58,639 nt of DNA. It comes from Syntrophaceae bacterium UBA5744 (GTDB lineage Bacteria; Desulfobacterota; Syntrophia; Syntrophales; UBA2192). This document shows positions 41,485 to 50,286 of this stretch, piece by piece; positions within the stretch are counted from its first letter, which is position 1; the number at the start of each line of letters is the position of its first letter. Below the pieces are notes generated by a model, which saw only the letters and a program-made list of their open reading frames with translations, was not told where the DNA came from and searched no databases. A program made the position numbers and the translations under genes. The stretch is taken from NCBI GenBank assembly GCA_002419215.1, contig DIFQ01000064.1:1-58639 (forward strand). The letters are read 5' to 3'.

Positions 41485-43563
41485 ATGGCAGAAGACATCC
41501 GATGGGTAAAAACGCACTGCGCGCGCATGGATCACGGGGGCTGCACGCTCCTCGTAGGGGTTCAGGACAACAGGATCGTCAAGATCAAGGGGGATCCGAC
41601 GGGATTTCTCAGCAAGGGCTACACCTGCATCAAGGGGCTTGCCTCGGCGGACAAGCTCAACCACCCGGACCGCCTGCGTTACCCCCTGAAGCGGGCCGGC
41701 AAGCGCGGCGAGGGGAAGTGGAAACGGGTCTCGTGGGATGAGGCCCTGAAGACCGTCGCAGAGGGCCTGCTGAAGGTGAAGGAACAATACGGCGCCAAGG
41801 GTGTCGCCTTCGGCGTGGGCATGCCCAAGGGGCTCGAACACTTCATCCAGATCCGGCTGGCGAACCTGTTCGGCTCGCCCAACGTCATCGCCTCCCAGGA
41901 CGTCTGCCACGCGCCCCGGGAGATCACGGGCGTGCACACCTGCGGCTTCTACCCCGTGGCGGATCTGCACTACGCGAGCAAGCTCGTCGTCCTCTGGGGC
42001 AGCAACATCACCGCCACCAACGAGGAAGGCGAGATCTGCAGCATGCTGATGAAGCAGATCAAGGACGGCACCGAGATCATCGTCATCGACCCGCGGCGGA
42101 TCGATCTTGCCAAGAAGGCCAAGCACTGGCTCCAGCTGCGCCCCGGGACCGACACGGCGCTCGCCCTGGGATTTCTCAACGTCATCATCGAGGAAGGCCT
42201 CTACGACAAAGAGTTCGTCGAGAAATGGACCCACGGCTTCGACGAGCTTGCCGCCCATGTGAAGGACTACAGCCCCGAGAAAGTCTCCGGGATCACCTGG
42301 GTGCCGGCTGATACCATCCGGCAGGCCGCCCGGGCTTACGCCGCGGCTAAGCCCGCGGCCATCCAGTGGGGAAACCCCATCGAACACAACACGCAGACCT
42401 TCGAGACGACGCGGGCCCTGATCTGCCTCATGGCGATCACCGGGAACCTCGACATACCCGGCGGAAACGTGGACCCCCGGGACCCCAAGATGCTGGGTCT
42501 GGCGCCCCTGGTCCGGGCCGACCTCATCCCCAACAAGCGCAAGGAGATGATCGGCAACTTCCACGGCGTCATCCCGCGCCTCATGACGAACGCGCCGACC
42601 TTTTTCCGCAAGGCGGTCCTGGAGGACGTCCCCTATCCCATTCGCGGCGCCTACATGATGTGCTGCAACCCCATGCTCTCCTACGCCGACAGCAAGCTCA
42701 CCTACGAGGCTCTCATGAAGCTTGACTTCCTGGCCGTCGCCGAGATCTTCATGACGCCCACGGCGGCCATGGCCGACGTGGTGCTGCCTGCCGCGACGCA
42801 GTTCGAGTTCAACGACATCGGCCACATCGGGATCGGCCACGGATACATCCTGGCCCGGCCCAAGGTGGTGGAGCCGCCCGACGAGTGCTGGCCCGACATC
42901 AAGATCATGAACGAGCTGGGCAAGCTCATGACGCCGAAGGAGCTCTGGAAGGAGAACTTCGACGAGTTCGCCGAAGACGTGGTGAAGCCCGCCGGCCTTA
43001 CCTACGCCCAGTTCTGCGAGAAGGGCTACCTGAAAGGGCCCGAGCGGTTCAAGAAATACGAGGAGAAGGGTTTCTCGACGCCGACGCAAAAGGTGGAGCT
43101 GAGGCTGAGCACGGCGGAGAAGTTCAAGCTCTCGCCGCTTCCCGTCTACAAGGGACTGCCCGAGGCGGAGGACCCGGCGTACCCGCTCGTCCTCACGAGC
43201 GCCAAGAGCCGCTACTACCTTCACTCCTCCTACCGATGGCTCGAAAAGCTGCGCAAGATGAATCCCGACCCGAGGCTGGAGATCCACCCGGAAACGGCCG
43301 GGAAGTTCGGCATCGCCGAGGGCGACAGGGTCCTCATCGAGACCCCCTACGGAAAGATCACCCAGAGAGCCTATTTCTCCGATGCGCTCGATGCGCGCGT
43401 TCTCTGCGCCGCCCACGGCTGGTGGTTCCCCGAGGGAAACCCGGAGACCCAGTACGACTGGCAGTCTTCCAACTTCAACATGCTCACGTCGGTGGGCAAG
43501 CTCGGGAAGGAGTATGGCACGCCGAACCTGAAGGGCCTGCCCTGCAGGGTGAGCAAAGCCTGA
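41485..43563 (+). CDS. Molybdopterin (Mo/W-bis-MGD) oxidoreductase, DMSO reductase superfamily
   Basis: 692 residues. N-terminal Fe-S region, then Mo/W ligand Cys141 in SQDVCHAPREITGVH, GSNITATNEEGE, and DPRRIDLAKKAKHWLQLRPG. A C-terminal MGD-binding barrel follows. No twin-arginine signal, so cytoplasmic. The [4Fe-4S] pattern is C12...(Asp/His)...C20...C48: where relatives have Cys, this reads MDHGGC. The whole chain resembles the acetylene hydratase / formate-dehydrogenase-like group, but the substrate cannot be told. No electron-transfer subunit is adjacent. GGGGAG precedes the ATG. Confidence 0.88.
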   Translation: MAEDIRWVKTHCARMDHGGCTLLVGVQDNRIVKIKGDPTGFLSKGYTCIKGLASADKLNHPDRLRYPLKRAGKRGEGKWKRVSWDEALKTVAEGLLKVKEQYGAKGVAFGVGMPKGLEHFIQIRLANLFGSPNVIASQDVCHAPREITGVHTCGFYPVADLHYASKLVVLWGSNITATNEEGEICSMLMKQIKDGTEIIVIDPRRIDLAKKAKHWLQLRPGTDTALALGFLNVIIEEGLYDKEFVEKWTHGFDELAAHVKDYSPEKVSGITWVPADTIRQAARAYAAAKPAAIQWGNPIEHNTQTFETTRALICLMAITGNLDIPGGNVDPRDPKMLGLAPLVRADLIPNKRKEMIGNFHGVIPRLMTNAPTFFRKAVLEDVPYPIRGAYMMCCNPMLSYADSKLTYEALMKLDFLAVAEIFMTPTAAMADVVLPAATQFEFNDIGHIGIGHGYILARPKVVEPPDECWPDIKIMNELGKLMTPKELWKENFDEFAEDVVKPAGLTYAQFCEKGYLKGPERFKKYEEKGFSTPTQKVELRLSTAEKFKLSPLPVYKGLPEAEDPAYPLVLTSAKSRYYLHSSYRWLEKLRKMNPDPRLEIHPETAGKFGIAEGDRVLIETPYGKITQRAYFSDALDARVLCAAHGWWFPEGNPETQYDWQSSNFNMLTSVGKLGKEYGTPNLKGLPCRVSKA

Positions 43564-43567
43564 AGAA

Positions 43568-43595
43568 GGGTATCGGGTATAGGGTATAGGGAAAG
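43568..43595. repeat. 7-base array (GGG core)
   Basis: GGGTATC, GGGTATA, GGGTATA, GGGAAAG, starting four bases after the stop codon of the molybdopterin gene. Confidence 0.88.
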
Positions 43596-43621
43596 AAACA
43601 GAGACAAGCTGAATCAAAACA

Positions 43622-43651
43622 GAGGCCCCGTCCGGATGCGGACGGGGCCTC
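43622..43651 (+). terminator. Strong hairpin, probable terminator
   Basis: GAGGCCCCGTCC, loop GGATGC, GGACGGGGCCTC; only a weak T-run follows. Lies between convergent genes. Confidence 0.7.
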
Positions 43652-43705
43652 GTTGCTTCATCGACTGCAGGCAGGGATTCGCCCGCAGCCCCGCACCTTG
43701 ACGCT

Positions 43706-44335
43706 TCAGCGCGGCAGGCCGTCATGGGCCTTGGCATAGGGCACGAGATCCGCAAAAACCGCGGACAGCGGCCGGATAGGCGTTGTGCCCCCGTCCTCCT
43801 TCACCCCCGCAGCCCTGGTCACTCCTGCAACCTGGTAGCCGAGCAGATAAAGGTTGAGCGCGGGGACTTCGATGAGAAAGACGGAAGAGAGGGGGATACC
43901 GGCTCCGGAGGCGACACTGGCCCTTGCCGCGGAGAGCATGCGGATCATCCTCGGGCTCCCGAACGATACCGCCTTCCAGTTTCCCTGAGCCTCGCTCATC
44001 ATGATGGACGAGCGCGCCTGCGCATCGACGAGGATGGGATAGAGGGCATGTTTCGTGTCGACGAGCAGGGGTTCGGGCGCCATCCCGCCTTGATAGCCCT
44101 GCAGCCGATCGAGGGGCACCATGAAGACCTGCATCGGGATCCCCGGAGACATCCGGTCCAGCTCGGCCATGGATTCGAAGCCCATCTCCTTATAGTTCTG
44201 TTTTGCCGTCACAAGGGCCTTGAAGGCGACCAGCGACTCGGAAGCCCCTCGCTCGAGCTGCCCCGGCGGTGGCTGGGCAATCGCCGTCGCGGTCAACAGC
44301 AACACGGCAAATATCATGGCAAGCATGCTTCTCAT
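43706..44335 (-). CDS. Secreted protein of unknown function
   Basis: 209 residues. Cleavable signal peptide (MLAMIFAVLLLTATAIAQ). The mature part has no motif I recognise; it is mixed alpha-beta, with IPMQVFMVPLDRLQGYQ and KHALYPILVDAQ. Its start lies five bases after the papain-like protease gene, so the two are co-expressed and both leave the cytoplasm. It may be a partner or inhibitor of the protease. Confidence 0.75.
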   Translation of the reverse strand: MRSMLAMIFAVLLLTATAIAQPPPGQLERGASESLVAFKALVTAKQNYKEMGFESMAELDRMSPGIPMQVFMVPLDRLQGYQGGMAPEPLLVDTKHALYPILVDAQARSSIMMSEAQGNWKAVSFGSPRMIRMLSAARASVASGAGIPLSSVFLIEVPALNLYLLGYQVAGVTRAAGVKEDGGTTPIRPLSAVFADLVPYAKAHDGLPR

Positions 44336-44340
44336 GGTCT

Positions 44341-44961
44341 CTACCTCCTTGTGACATCGTAGTAATCGTCCCAGTGAGTGTGGTGCCCCGGGCTCTCGAC
44401 ATAGTAGTCGTAGGTGATGATCCGCTCATCCCCCGCGCACGGAGACCAGGGATCGAGCATGACGACGAACCTCCCGATCGCAAGCTCCACGTAGCCCTTG
44501 ACAACCATCATGTGGCCGCCGCCACCGGGCCAGTGCCAGGCGAAGGCGAAAGGTTTCCTCTTGCAATAGGAAGCGTCGGAGAGCTGTTCCTTGAGATCGC
44601 CCCAGCTGAGCGGTGCGTTCGTCGTCCGACTGAACGTGAACCCGTACTTGTCGAATTCCGGCCAGCCGCCGCAGACGCAGCCGCAGGGATTCGGCCACGC
44701 CGGTGCGGGTTGCGTGGGCGGCGGGCAGAGGTCGATCGTGCAGCAGTCCGTTCTGCCGAAACGGTTGTTGGCCTGAGTGCACTGGTCGACATTGTTACCC
44801 AAGTAATGCATCACCATCTGGCCGCTGGCCGCCCAGCACCACATGCCCGTCTCCTGGGGGTGGAGCGTGACGGGCAGGCTGGTGACGGGCCCCGGCACGC
44901 AACAGCCGCCGATCATCGTCGCGGCAGTCAACGCCAGCAAGACAATCATTGTCCTTCGCAT
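44341..44961 (-). CDS. Papain-like (AvrRpt2/C39-type) cysteine protease lipoprotein
   Basis: 206 residues. Lipoprotein-type signal (TMIGGC). Papain-fold triad: C42 in GMWCWAASGQM, H150 in GGGGHMMVVKGY, D170 in VVMLDPWSP. The WCWAAS motif is the hallmark of AvrRpt2-like proteases. About ten further cysteines in the middle suggest disulfides or metal binding, so an exported enzyme. ATG 44961 has AGGAGG. First gene of the pair. Confidence 0.85.
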   Translation of the reverse strand: MRRTMIVLLALTAATMIGGCCVPGPVTSLPVTLHPQETGMWCWAASGQMVMHYLGNNVDQCTQANNRFGRTDCCTIDLCPPPTQPAPAWPNPCGCVCGGWPEFDKYGFTFSRTTNAPLSWGDLKEQLSDASYCKRKPFAFAWHWPGGGGHMMVVKGYVELAIGRFVVMLDPWSPCAGDERIITYDYYVESPGHHTHWDDYYDVTRR

Positions 44962-45154
44962 AACATCCTCCTGTCCGATGGGTCGATGTGAATCAGGGAG
45001 TGAACCGGGAAACGCGGTCTGATGGGTCATCTTGGCTGCAGTGGAAACGAGGGGAAACGCAGATTGGCGAAATGGCGGCCGGGAATAGGAAGCACTGCGG
45101 GACAGTCCGGCGGAATCACACCGGGAACAGCCAAGGCGTATAAAAATGTAACAT

Positions 45155-45184
45155 ATTATACCGATGCAACCACACAAAGGTCAA
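45155..45184 (-). promoter_or_regulatory. Sigma-70 promoter candidate for the papain-like protease
   Basis: Minus strand TTGACC, 18-base spacer, TATAAT; about 190 bases upstream of the ATG, so a long leader would result. Confidence 0.5.
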
Positions 45185-45215
45185 CAGGTCTCTCGGCTGC
45201 AACCGGCGCTGGCCG

Positions 45216-46589
45216 CTACATCATCCCATATTTCTTGAGCTTCAGGTGCAGCGTGCGGCGGGTGATGCCGAGACGGCGGGCCGCCTCGCTCTTGTTGCCG
45301 CCCGACTCCTCGAGGGTTTTGAGGATCGTGGTTTTCTCGACGGATTCAAGGGATGAGTCCATGCCTTCGGCAGAGCCGGGGGCATGCCCGGCGGGCGCCT
45401 GCAGGACCTCCGCCTCGAGGACGGGCGCCACGTCCTGTTCGTCGAGGATGTCCGAACGGGTGAGCACGACACCCCGCTCAACCGTGTTCATCAGCTCCCG
45501 GACGTTTCCCGGCCAGGGATAGCGAAGCAGTCGGTCCATGGCCCGCGGGGTGAATCCTTGCAGAGTCTTGCGGTTTTTCTCCGCGAACATCTTCAGGAAA
45601 TGCTGGGCCAGAAGCGGGATGTCCTCCCTTCGTTCCCTGAGCGGCGGCACGCGCAGGTTGACCACGTTGAGGCGGTAGTAAAGATCCTCGCGGAATCGGC
45701 CTTCCGTGACGGCCCTGAGCAGGTCGCGGTTCGTGGCGGCAATGACGCGCACGTCGACCCGGATGAGATCTTCGCCCCCCACGCGGGTGAATTCCCTCTC
45801 CTGAAGGACCCGCAGGAGCTTCACCTGCATGCCGAGCGACATCTCGCTCACCTCGTCAAGAAAGATCGTCCCCCTGTCGGCCTGCCTGAATTTGCCTTCC
45901 TTGCGCCGGTCGGCGCCGGTGAAGGAGCCCTTCTCGTGGCCGAAGAGCTCCGATTCCAGCAGCGTCTCCGTGATGGCGGCGCAGTTGATGCGGATGAAGG
46001 GACCGGCCTTGCGGGGGCTGTTGGTGTGGATGGCCCCTGCGATCATCTCCTTGCCGGTGCCCGACTCGCCCGTGACCAGAACCGTCGCCTCGGAGGGGGC
46101 TACCTGGGCCACCAGGTCCAGAAGCCTTGTCATGGCGGCGCCGCGTCCGATGAGGTTTCCGCGGTCGAAGCGGGCGCCCAGGCTTTCCCGGAGCATCCGG
46201 TTCTCCTCCCTCAGGTGCGTGTGCTCCAGGGCCCGCGCCAGGGCAAGCCGCAGCTCGTCGAAGTCGAGGGGTTTCGTCAGGTAGTCGTAGGCCCCCTTCT
46301 TGAGGGCCTCGACGGCCGTTTCCACGGAGGCAAAGGCCGTCATCAGGATGACGGGCAGGGCGGGGTTGAACCGGCGGATCTCCTCGAGGGCCTCGAGCCC
46401 GGAGACATGGACCATCCGGATATCCATGAGGACGAGATCGAAAGGGTCGTTCCGGACCGCGTCGAGGGCCGCTGCGCCGTCGTCGGCTTCGCGGATCTCA
46501 TAGCCCCCCCAGCCGGTGATAAGCGTCTTGAGCATCGTCCGGTGGGCGTAGTCGTCATCTACAACGAGTATTCTATTCAATGTCTTCAT
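45216..46589 (-). CDS. Sigma-54-dependent response regulator, ZraR-like
   Basis: 457 residues. Receiver with D56 (LVLMDIRM), AAA+ domain with GESGTGKE, and the sigma-54 loop as GSFTGA. Walker B LFLDEVSEM and a Fis-type helix-turn-helix (NKSEAARRLGITRRTLHLKL) are also present. ATG 46589 is the family start; the frame is open to 46658. It follows the ZraS-like kinase directly and should activate the divergent ZraP-like gene from its sigma-54 promoter. Confidence 0.92.
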   Translation of the reverse strand: MKTLNRILVVDDDYAHRTMLKTLITGWGGYEIREADDGAAALDAVRNDPFDLVLMDIRMVHVSGLEALEEIRRFNPALPVILMTAFASVETAVEALKKGAYDYLTKPLDFDELRLALARALEHTHLREENRMLRESLGARFDRGNLIGRGAAMTRLLDLVAQVAPSEATVLVTGESGTGKEMIAGAIHTNSPRKAGPFIRINCAAITETLLESELFGHEKGSFTGADRRKEGKFRQADRGTIFLDEVSEMSLGMQVKLLRVLQEREFTRVGGEDLIRVDVRVIAATNRDLLRAVTEGRFREDLYYRLNVVNLRVPPLRERREDIPLLAQHFLKMFAEKNRKTLQGFTPRAMDRLLRYPWPGNVRELMNTVERGVVLTRSDILDEQDVAPVLEAEVLQAPAGHAPGSAEGMDSSLESVEKTTILKTLEESGGNKSEAARRLGITRRTLHLKLKKYGMM

Positions 46590-46654
46590 GATCCATGTCG
46601 TCTCCGGCAGCTGACGGCTGTTTTTCCTTACCGGGCAGCGAAACGCGCGTCCGA

Positions 46655-48355
46655 TCAATCCCTGACGGGCAAAAGGATCGTAAAGATCGTGCCCTTCCCC
46701 GGCTCGCTCTCCAGGCGGATCTCGCCGCCGTGGGCCTCGACGATCCGGTGCACGATGGCAAGTCCAAGCCCCGTCCCGGAGGGTTTCGTCGTGAAGTAAG
46801 GGTCGAAGACCCTCCCGAGATCGTCCTTGCGGATCCCTGTGCCCGTGTCGGCAACGGATGCCCGCAGGGTAGCGTCATCCTGACGGGCGATACCCACTGT
46901 CAGGACGCCTCCCCTGTCCATGGCGGCAAGGGCATTGAGGAATAGATTGAGGAATACCTGGGTCATCCGGTCCGGGTCGATGGAGGCCCCCGGCAGACCG
47001 GGCGGAAGATGGGACTGCACCGCGATACCCCTTTCCCGGGCCTGGCCCTCGATCGTGGCCAGGGCGTGCCGCGCAAGGCCCGCCAGATCCGTTGCTTTCC
47101 TTTTCAGCTCCATGGGCCGGGAAAATTCCATGAGTTCGGTGATGACCCGGTTGAGGCGGTCCACCTCCTGGATCATGATATCGGCCACCTTGACGTCCTC
47201 GGGCACTCCGCCGTAACGCTGGCGGAAATACGTGGCAAAACCCTTGAGCGAACTGAGCGGATTGCGGATCTCGTGGGCCACCCCCGCAGCGAGACTCCCA
47301 ACGGCGGCCAGCCGCTGGCTGCGCTCCACCTCCTTGCGCAGATGCTGCAGCTCCGAGAGATCCCGGAAAAGGGCGATGCGGCCGATCACTCCTCCTGCGT
47401 CGTCCCTCAGGACCGCCGCGATCACTTCCAGGGGAACCATGCGTCCCTGCCCGATTGCACAGTCGAATTCCTTCTCGATCATCGGGCGCTCTTGTCCCGG
47501 CCCCCTCAGCATCTCCAGGCACGCGGGGGGAAGGATATCCGACGAGGGCTTCCCGATGACGGCCTCCGAAGTGCGGCCGAACAGGGCCTCCGCCGTATCA
47601 TTGAACACCATGACCCGTTCTTCCGGATCGACGGCCACGATTCCCACGGGCATATGCTCCACGAGGCTGTCCGAGAGGGCCTTCACCCGGGAGAGGGAGG
47701 CCCGGGCCGACCGGTACCCCATTGCGAGTAAAAGCGATACGATCCCGGCGACGCTGATGAGAAGGAGCACCGAGGCCGTGATGATCGTGTTCCGCCTGTC
47801 CTGCTCATGGGCCGCCTGGACCGGCGCCATGTCGAGGCCCACGAAAATCACGTAGGACGCCCCCCGGGTCTGACCGTTGAACCCCCCATAGGGTTCCTCC
47901 CGGGGGGAAAACCGGCGAAAGACTTCGAAGGTATCCGGGCCCTCGGCGCCGGCAACGATCCTCCCCTGGGCGGCACCCTGCCGCGAAAGAACCGCAAGAT
48001 CGAGATCCGTCCCGTAGGCATCGCCGACCATGCCCGGGTCAGAGTCGGCGACGATCCGCCCCTCCGCGTCGGTAATGACCAGGTAGTCCACGCCCGGCTG
48101 CTGGGCCGTCTCGATGAGAAGTTTCTGCAGCTGAAAGCTCCCCCAGGCCATCCCTTCGCCGGCCCTCGCGCCCGCCTCGAAGGAACGGATCAGGGCCTCC
48201 CCCTTTTCCAGGAGGAGCCTTGTGCTCATTTCCATGTGGCGGTTGACATTCTCCCAGGTGAAGAATGCGAAAAGCGGGACCAGCACCGCCACGGCCCCCA
48301 GGATGACCCAGGGGGGGACCAACAGCCATATTTTCTGCCTGTTCGCTGATGCCAC
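46655..48355 (-). CDS. ZraS-like membrane sensor histidine kinase with PAS domain
   Basis: About 566 residues. TM1 near the start (VILGAVAVLVPLFAFF) and a periplasmic sensor region similar to ZraS (LLEKGEALIRSFEAGARAG, PGVDYLVITDAEGRIVADSD). TM2 is ASVLLLISVAGIVSLLLAM. Then a PAS domain absent from E. coli ZraS, and an intact kinase core (GVAHEIRNPLSSLKG, NLFLNALAAMD, DTGTGI, GTGLGLAIVH). GTG 48355 has AAGGAAG; the longer GTG at 48391 has no Shine-Dalgarno because a GAAG array abuts it. Confidence 0.9.
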   Translation of the reverse strand: MASANRQKIWLLVPPWVILGAVAVLVPLFAFFTWENVNRHMEMSTRLLLEKGEALIRSFEAGARAGEGMAWGSFQLQKLLIETAQQPGVDYLVITDAEGRIVADSDPGMVGDAYGTDLDLAVLSRQGAAQGRIVAGAEGPDTFEVFRRFSPREEPYGGFNGQTRGASYVIFVGLDMAPVQAAHEQDRRNTIITASVLLLISVAGIVSLLLAMGYRSARASLSRVKALSDSLVEHMPVGIVAVDPEERVMVFNDTAEALFGRTSEAVIGKPSSDILPPACLEMLRGPGQERPMIEKEFDCAIGQGRMVPLEVIAAVLRDDAGGVIGRIALFRDLSELQHLRKEVERSQRLAAVGSLAAGVAHEIRNPLSSLKGFATYFRQRYGGVPEDVKVADIMIQEVDRLNRVITELMEFSRPMELKRKATDLAGLARHALATIEGQARERGIAVQSHLPPGLPGASIDPDRMTQVFLNLFLNALAAMDRGGVLTVGIARQDDATLRASVADTGTGIRKDDLGRVFDPYFTTKPSGTGLGLAIVHRIVEAHGGEIRLESEPGKGTIFTILLPVRD

Positions 48356-48393
48356 TACGCGCTTCCTTGTAGTGATGACCCGGTTAAGCACTC

Positions 48394-48433
48394 GAAGTTA
48401 GGAAGATCGGAAGTTAGGAAGCTCAGAAGTAAA
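48394..48433. repeat. 8-base array (GAAG core)
   Basis: GAAGTTAG, GAAGATCG, GAAGTTAG, GAAGCTCA, GAAGTAAA, at the 5' edge of the ZraS-like gene. Confidence 0.88.
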
Positions 48434-48450
48434 GGATGGGGATATTTCAC

Positions 48451-48492
48451 CTCGATCCTGTATCCTCGCTCCTCGCTCCTCGGTCCTTCCCT
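48451..48492. repeat. 7-base array (CTC core)
   Basis: CTCGATC, CTGTATC, CTCGCTC, CTCGCTC, CTCGGTC, CTTCCCT, 17 bases after the previous array. Confidence 0.85.
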
Positions 48493-48507
48493 GCATACTT
48501 CCTTCTC

Positions 48508-48534
48508 ACATGTATACACTACCTGGATACATGT
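48508..48534. promoter_or_regulatory. Possible ZraR-type upstream activating site
   Basis: Perfect inverted repeat ACATGTAT, 11 bases, ATACATGT, 92 bases upstream of the sigma-54 -24 element. The distance suits an enhancer, and an AT-rich bend region (48580-48625) lies between. Confidence 0.6.
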
Positions 48535-48626
48535 TAACCACTTTTTTCTCACCATGGTCCAGCCATACAGGGCGTCGATCATATATATTATAATAATTAC
48601 ATATACATACATATTTTATATGCCAT

Positions 48627-48642
48627 TGGCACGGTCGTTGCC
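48627..48642 (+). promoter_or_regulatory. Sigma-54 promoter of the ZraP-like gene
   Basis: TGGCACGGTCGTTGCC is a perfect match to TGGCACG-N4-TTGC. The ATG is 43 bases downstream. Confidence 0.9.
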
Positions 48643-48685
48643 CTATGGTCTATGCAAGAAAACAACTCCAAAGGAGAGTGAAACC

Positions 48686-49222
48686 ATGAAAAAGTTAATG
48701 ATTGTAATGACAGCCCTTCTTCTCGTGACGGCCTTCGTGATGCCGGCCGACGCGTACCGCGGCGGCGGGAAAGGTCACGGATACGGCTTCTGCAATGGAA
48801 ATGATCTTTCGGGCGTGCAGGGCCTGAACCTGACGGCCGAGCAGAAGACGAAGATCACCGATATGCGGACCGCGCACCTCAAGGAAATCAAGCCTCTCAA
48901 GGACAAACTTCACAGCAAGGCGGGAGACCTGAGGCTCCTGTGGCTGGAAAAGAGCCCCGACGAGGCCAAGATACGCGCCACGGAAAAGGAAGTGCGGGCG
49001 CTGCGCGACCAGATGGATGACAAGAGAAGCGATTACCGCTGGGCCGTCTACAAGTCCCTCACCCCGGAGCAGCAGGAACAGTTGAAGAAGAACAGGGCGA
49101 CGGGCCGCTGCTTCGGCCCCGGGCCGGGTGCCGGCAAGGGCATGGGCTCGGGCCAAGGCCCCCACACGGGTCGCGGCATGGGTCCGGGGATGGGCCCCGG
49201 CATGGGCGGAAACATGAAGTAA
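48686..49222 (+). CDS. ZraP/Spy-like periplasmic protein (LTxxQ family)
   Basis: 178 residues. Signal peptide (MTALLLVTAFVMPADA), then a helical hairpin with two LTxEQ motifs (LNLTAEQKTKI, KSLTPEQQEQL), as in the zinc-binding chaperone ZraP and in Spy/CpxP. The C-terminal 45 residues are a glycine-methionine-rich tail (GMGPGMGPGMGG) with histidines and one Cys that could bind metal. Divergent from the zraS/zraR-like genes, exactly as in E. coli zraP-zraSR. GGAG precedes ATG 48686. Confidence 0.9.
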   Translation: MKKLMIVMTALLLVTAFVMPADAYRGGGKGHGYGFCNGNDLSGVQGLNLTAEQKTKITDMRTAHLKEIKPLKDKLHSKAGDLRLLWLEKSPDEAKIRATEKEVRALRDQMDDKRSDYRWAVYKSLTPEQQEQLKKNRATGRCFGPGPGAGKGMGSGQGPHTGRGMGPGMGPGMGGNMK

Positions 49223-49263
49223 CCACCAGAGGCGAGATCTTCTTCTTAGACACTTCCCCCTTC

Positions 49264-49301
49264 AGGATCACCCGGCAACCCTCCGCCGGGTGATCCTTTT
49301 T
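49264..49301 (+). terminator. Rho-independent terminator after the ZraP-like gene
   Basis: AGGATCACCCGGC, eight-base loop, GCCGGGTGATCCT, then TTTT. Confidence 0.92.
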
Positions 49302-49325
49302 CCTCCCTCTGAACCCAACTCGACT

Positions 49326-49368
49326 CTATACTTTATACCTTATCCCCGATACCCTATACCCGATACCC
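49326..49368. repeat. 7-base array (ACC/CCC core)
   Basis: CTATACT, TTATACC, TTATCCC, CGATACC, CTATACC, CGATACC. Complement of the GGGTATA type at 43568. Confidence 0.9.
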
Positions 49369-49461
49369 CTTCTTAAAAAGATTTGACTTTTCACGGGAAG
49401 CAGGTCAGAAAAAACGGCAATCCCCTTTTGCCGGCCGGAGCCGGGGCGAAGAAAAGAGGCC

Positions 49462-50124
49462 ATGAAAAAAGACGAACTGGATCGGCAGCAGCTTCACTGG
49501 GACAGGGCCTACACGGCGGAGATGGATTTCTTCGGCGATGAGCCCAGCCTTGCGGCGCAAAGCGCGGCGGAACGTTTCCTGGAAGGGGGCTGCAGCCTCC
49601 TCATGGAACTGGGGGCGGGCCAGGGTCGCGACACCCTGTACTTCGCGCGCCTCGGATTCCGCGTCTACGCCCTGGAGTACAGCGAAAGCGGGCTCCTGGG
49701 AATTATCGAAAAGGGGGTGAAGACGGACCTGGGGGAGATGATCACCCCCGTCTTTCACGACCTCCGAAAGCCGCTCCCCTTCGGGGATGCCTCTCTCGAC
49801 GGCTGCTTCTCCCACATGCTTTACTGCATGGCCTTCAGCCGGGCGGAGCTCGAGTTTCTCAACGGGGAGATCCGCCGGGCCCTCAAGCCGGGCGGTCTCA
49901 ACATCTACACGGTCCGCCACAAGGGGGACGCCCACTACGGAAAGGGAACCCACGTCGGAGAAGACCTTTACGAGTACAACGGGTTTGTCGTACACTATTT
50001 CGACAGGGCCATGGTGGATCGCCTGGCCGAGGGGTTCGAACTCATTGACATCGATGAATTCGAGGAAGGCCCGCTCCCCCGAAAACTCTACCGGGTCACC
50101 CTGCGGAAAAAAGGCGGACGTTAG
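49462..50124 (+). CDS. Class I SAM-dependent methyltransferase
   Basis: 220 residues. Motif I LLMELGAGQGRDTLYFARLG, motif II YALEYSESGL, and a post-I block FGDASLDGCFSHMLYCMAF, then ALKPGGLNIYTVRHKGD. Similar to small TehB/UbiE-like methyltransferases; substrate unknown. The stop TAG and the last codons lie in an 8-base repeat array. AAGAGG precedes the ATG. Confidence 0.88.
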   Translation: MKKDELDRQQLHWDRAYTAEMDFFGDEPSLAAQSAAERFLEGGCSLLMELGAGQGRDTLYFARLGFRVYALEYSESGLLGIIEKGVKTDLGEMITPVFHDLRKPLPFGDASLDGCFSHMLYCMAFSRAELEFLNGEIRRALKPGGLNIYTVRHKGDAHYGKGTHVGEDLYEYNGFVVHYFDRAMVDRLAEGFELIDIDEFEEGPLPRKLYRVTLRKKGGR

Positions 50125-50151
50125 GAAGAGAAGAGGATCGGAAGAGCGGAA
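50120..50151. repeat. 8-base array (GGAA/GAAG core) containing a stop codon
   Basis: GTTAGGAA, GAGAAGAG, GATCGGAA, GAGCGGAA. The TAG at 50122-50124 ends the methyltransferase. Confidence 0.85.
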
Positions 50152-50286
50152 AATAGACATGCCGCCAGGCGGATATCCTGAAATTCTCGGGCTTATTTTC
50201 CTATGGCTCTTTTGAGACTGACTCCTGGAACAAGCTCGATTCATACAAAAGGCAATCTGGTACGAATCTTGATTGGAAATACAGCC

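Noticed and set aside
50258..50272. Sigma-54-like site TGGTACGAATCTTGA before the VKOR-DsbA gene
   Set aside because: The -12 GC is GA, and the site is only 14 bases from the start codon.
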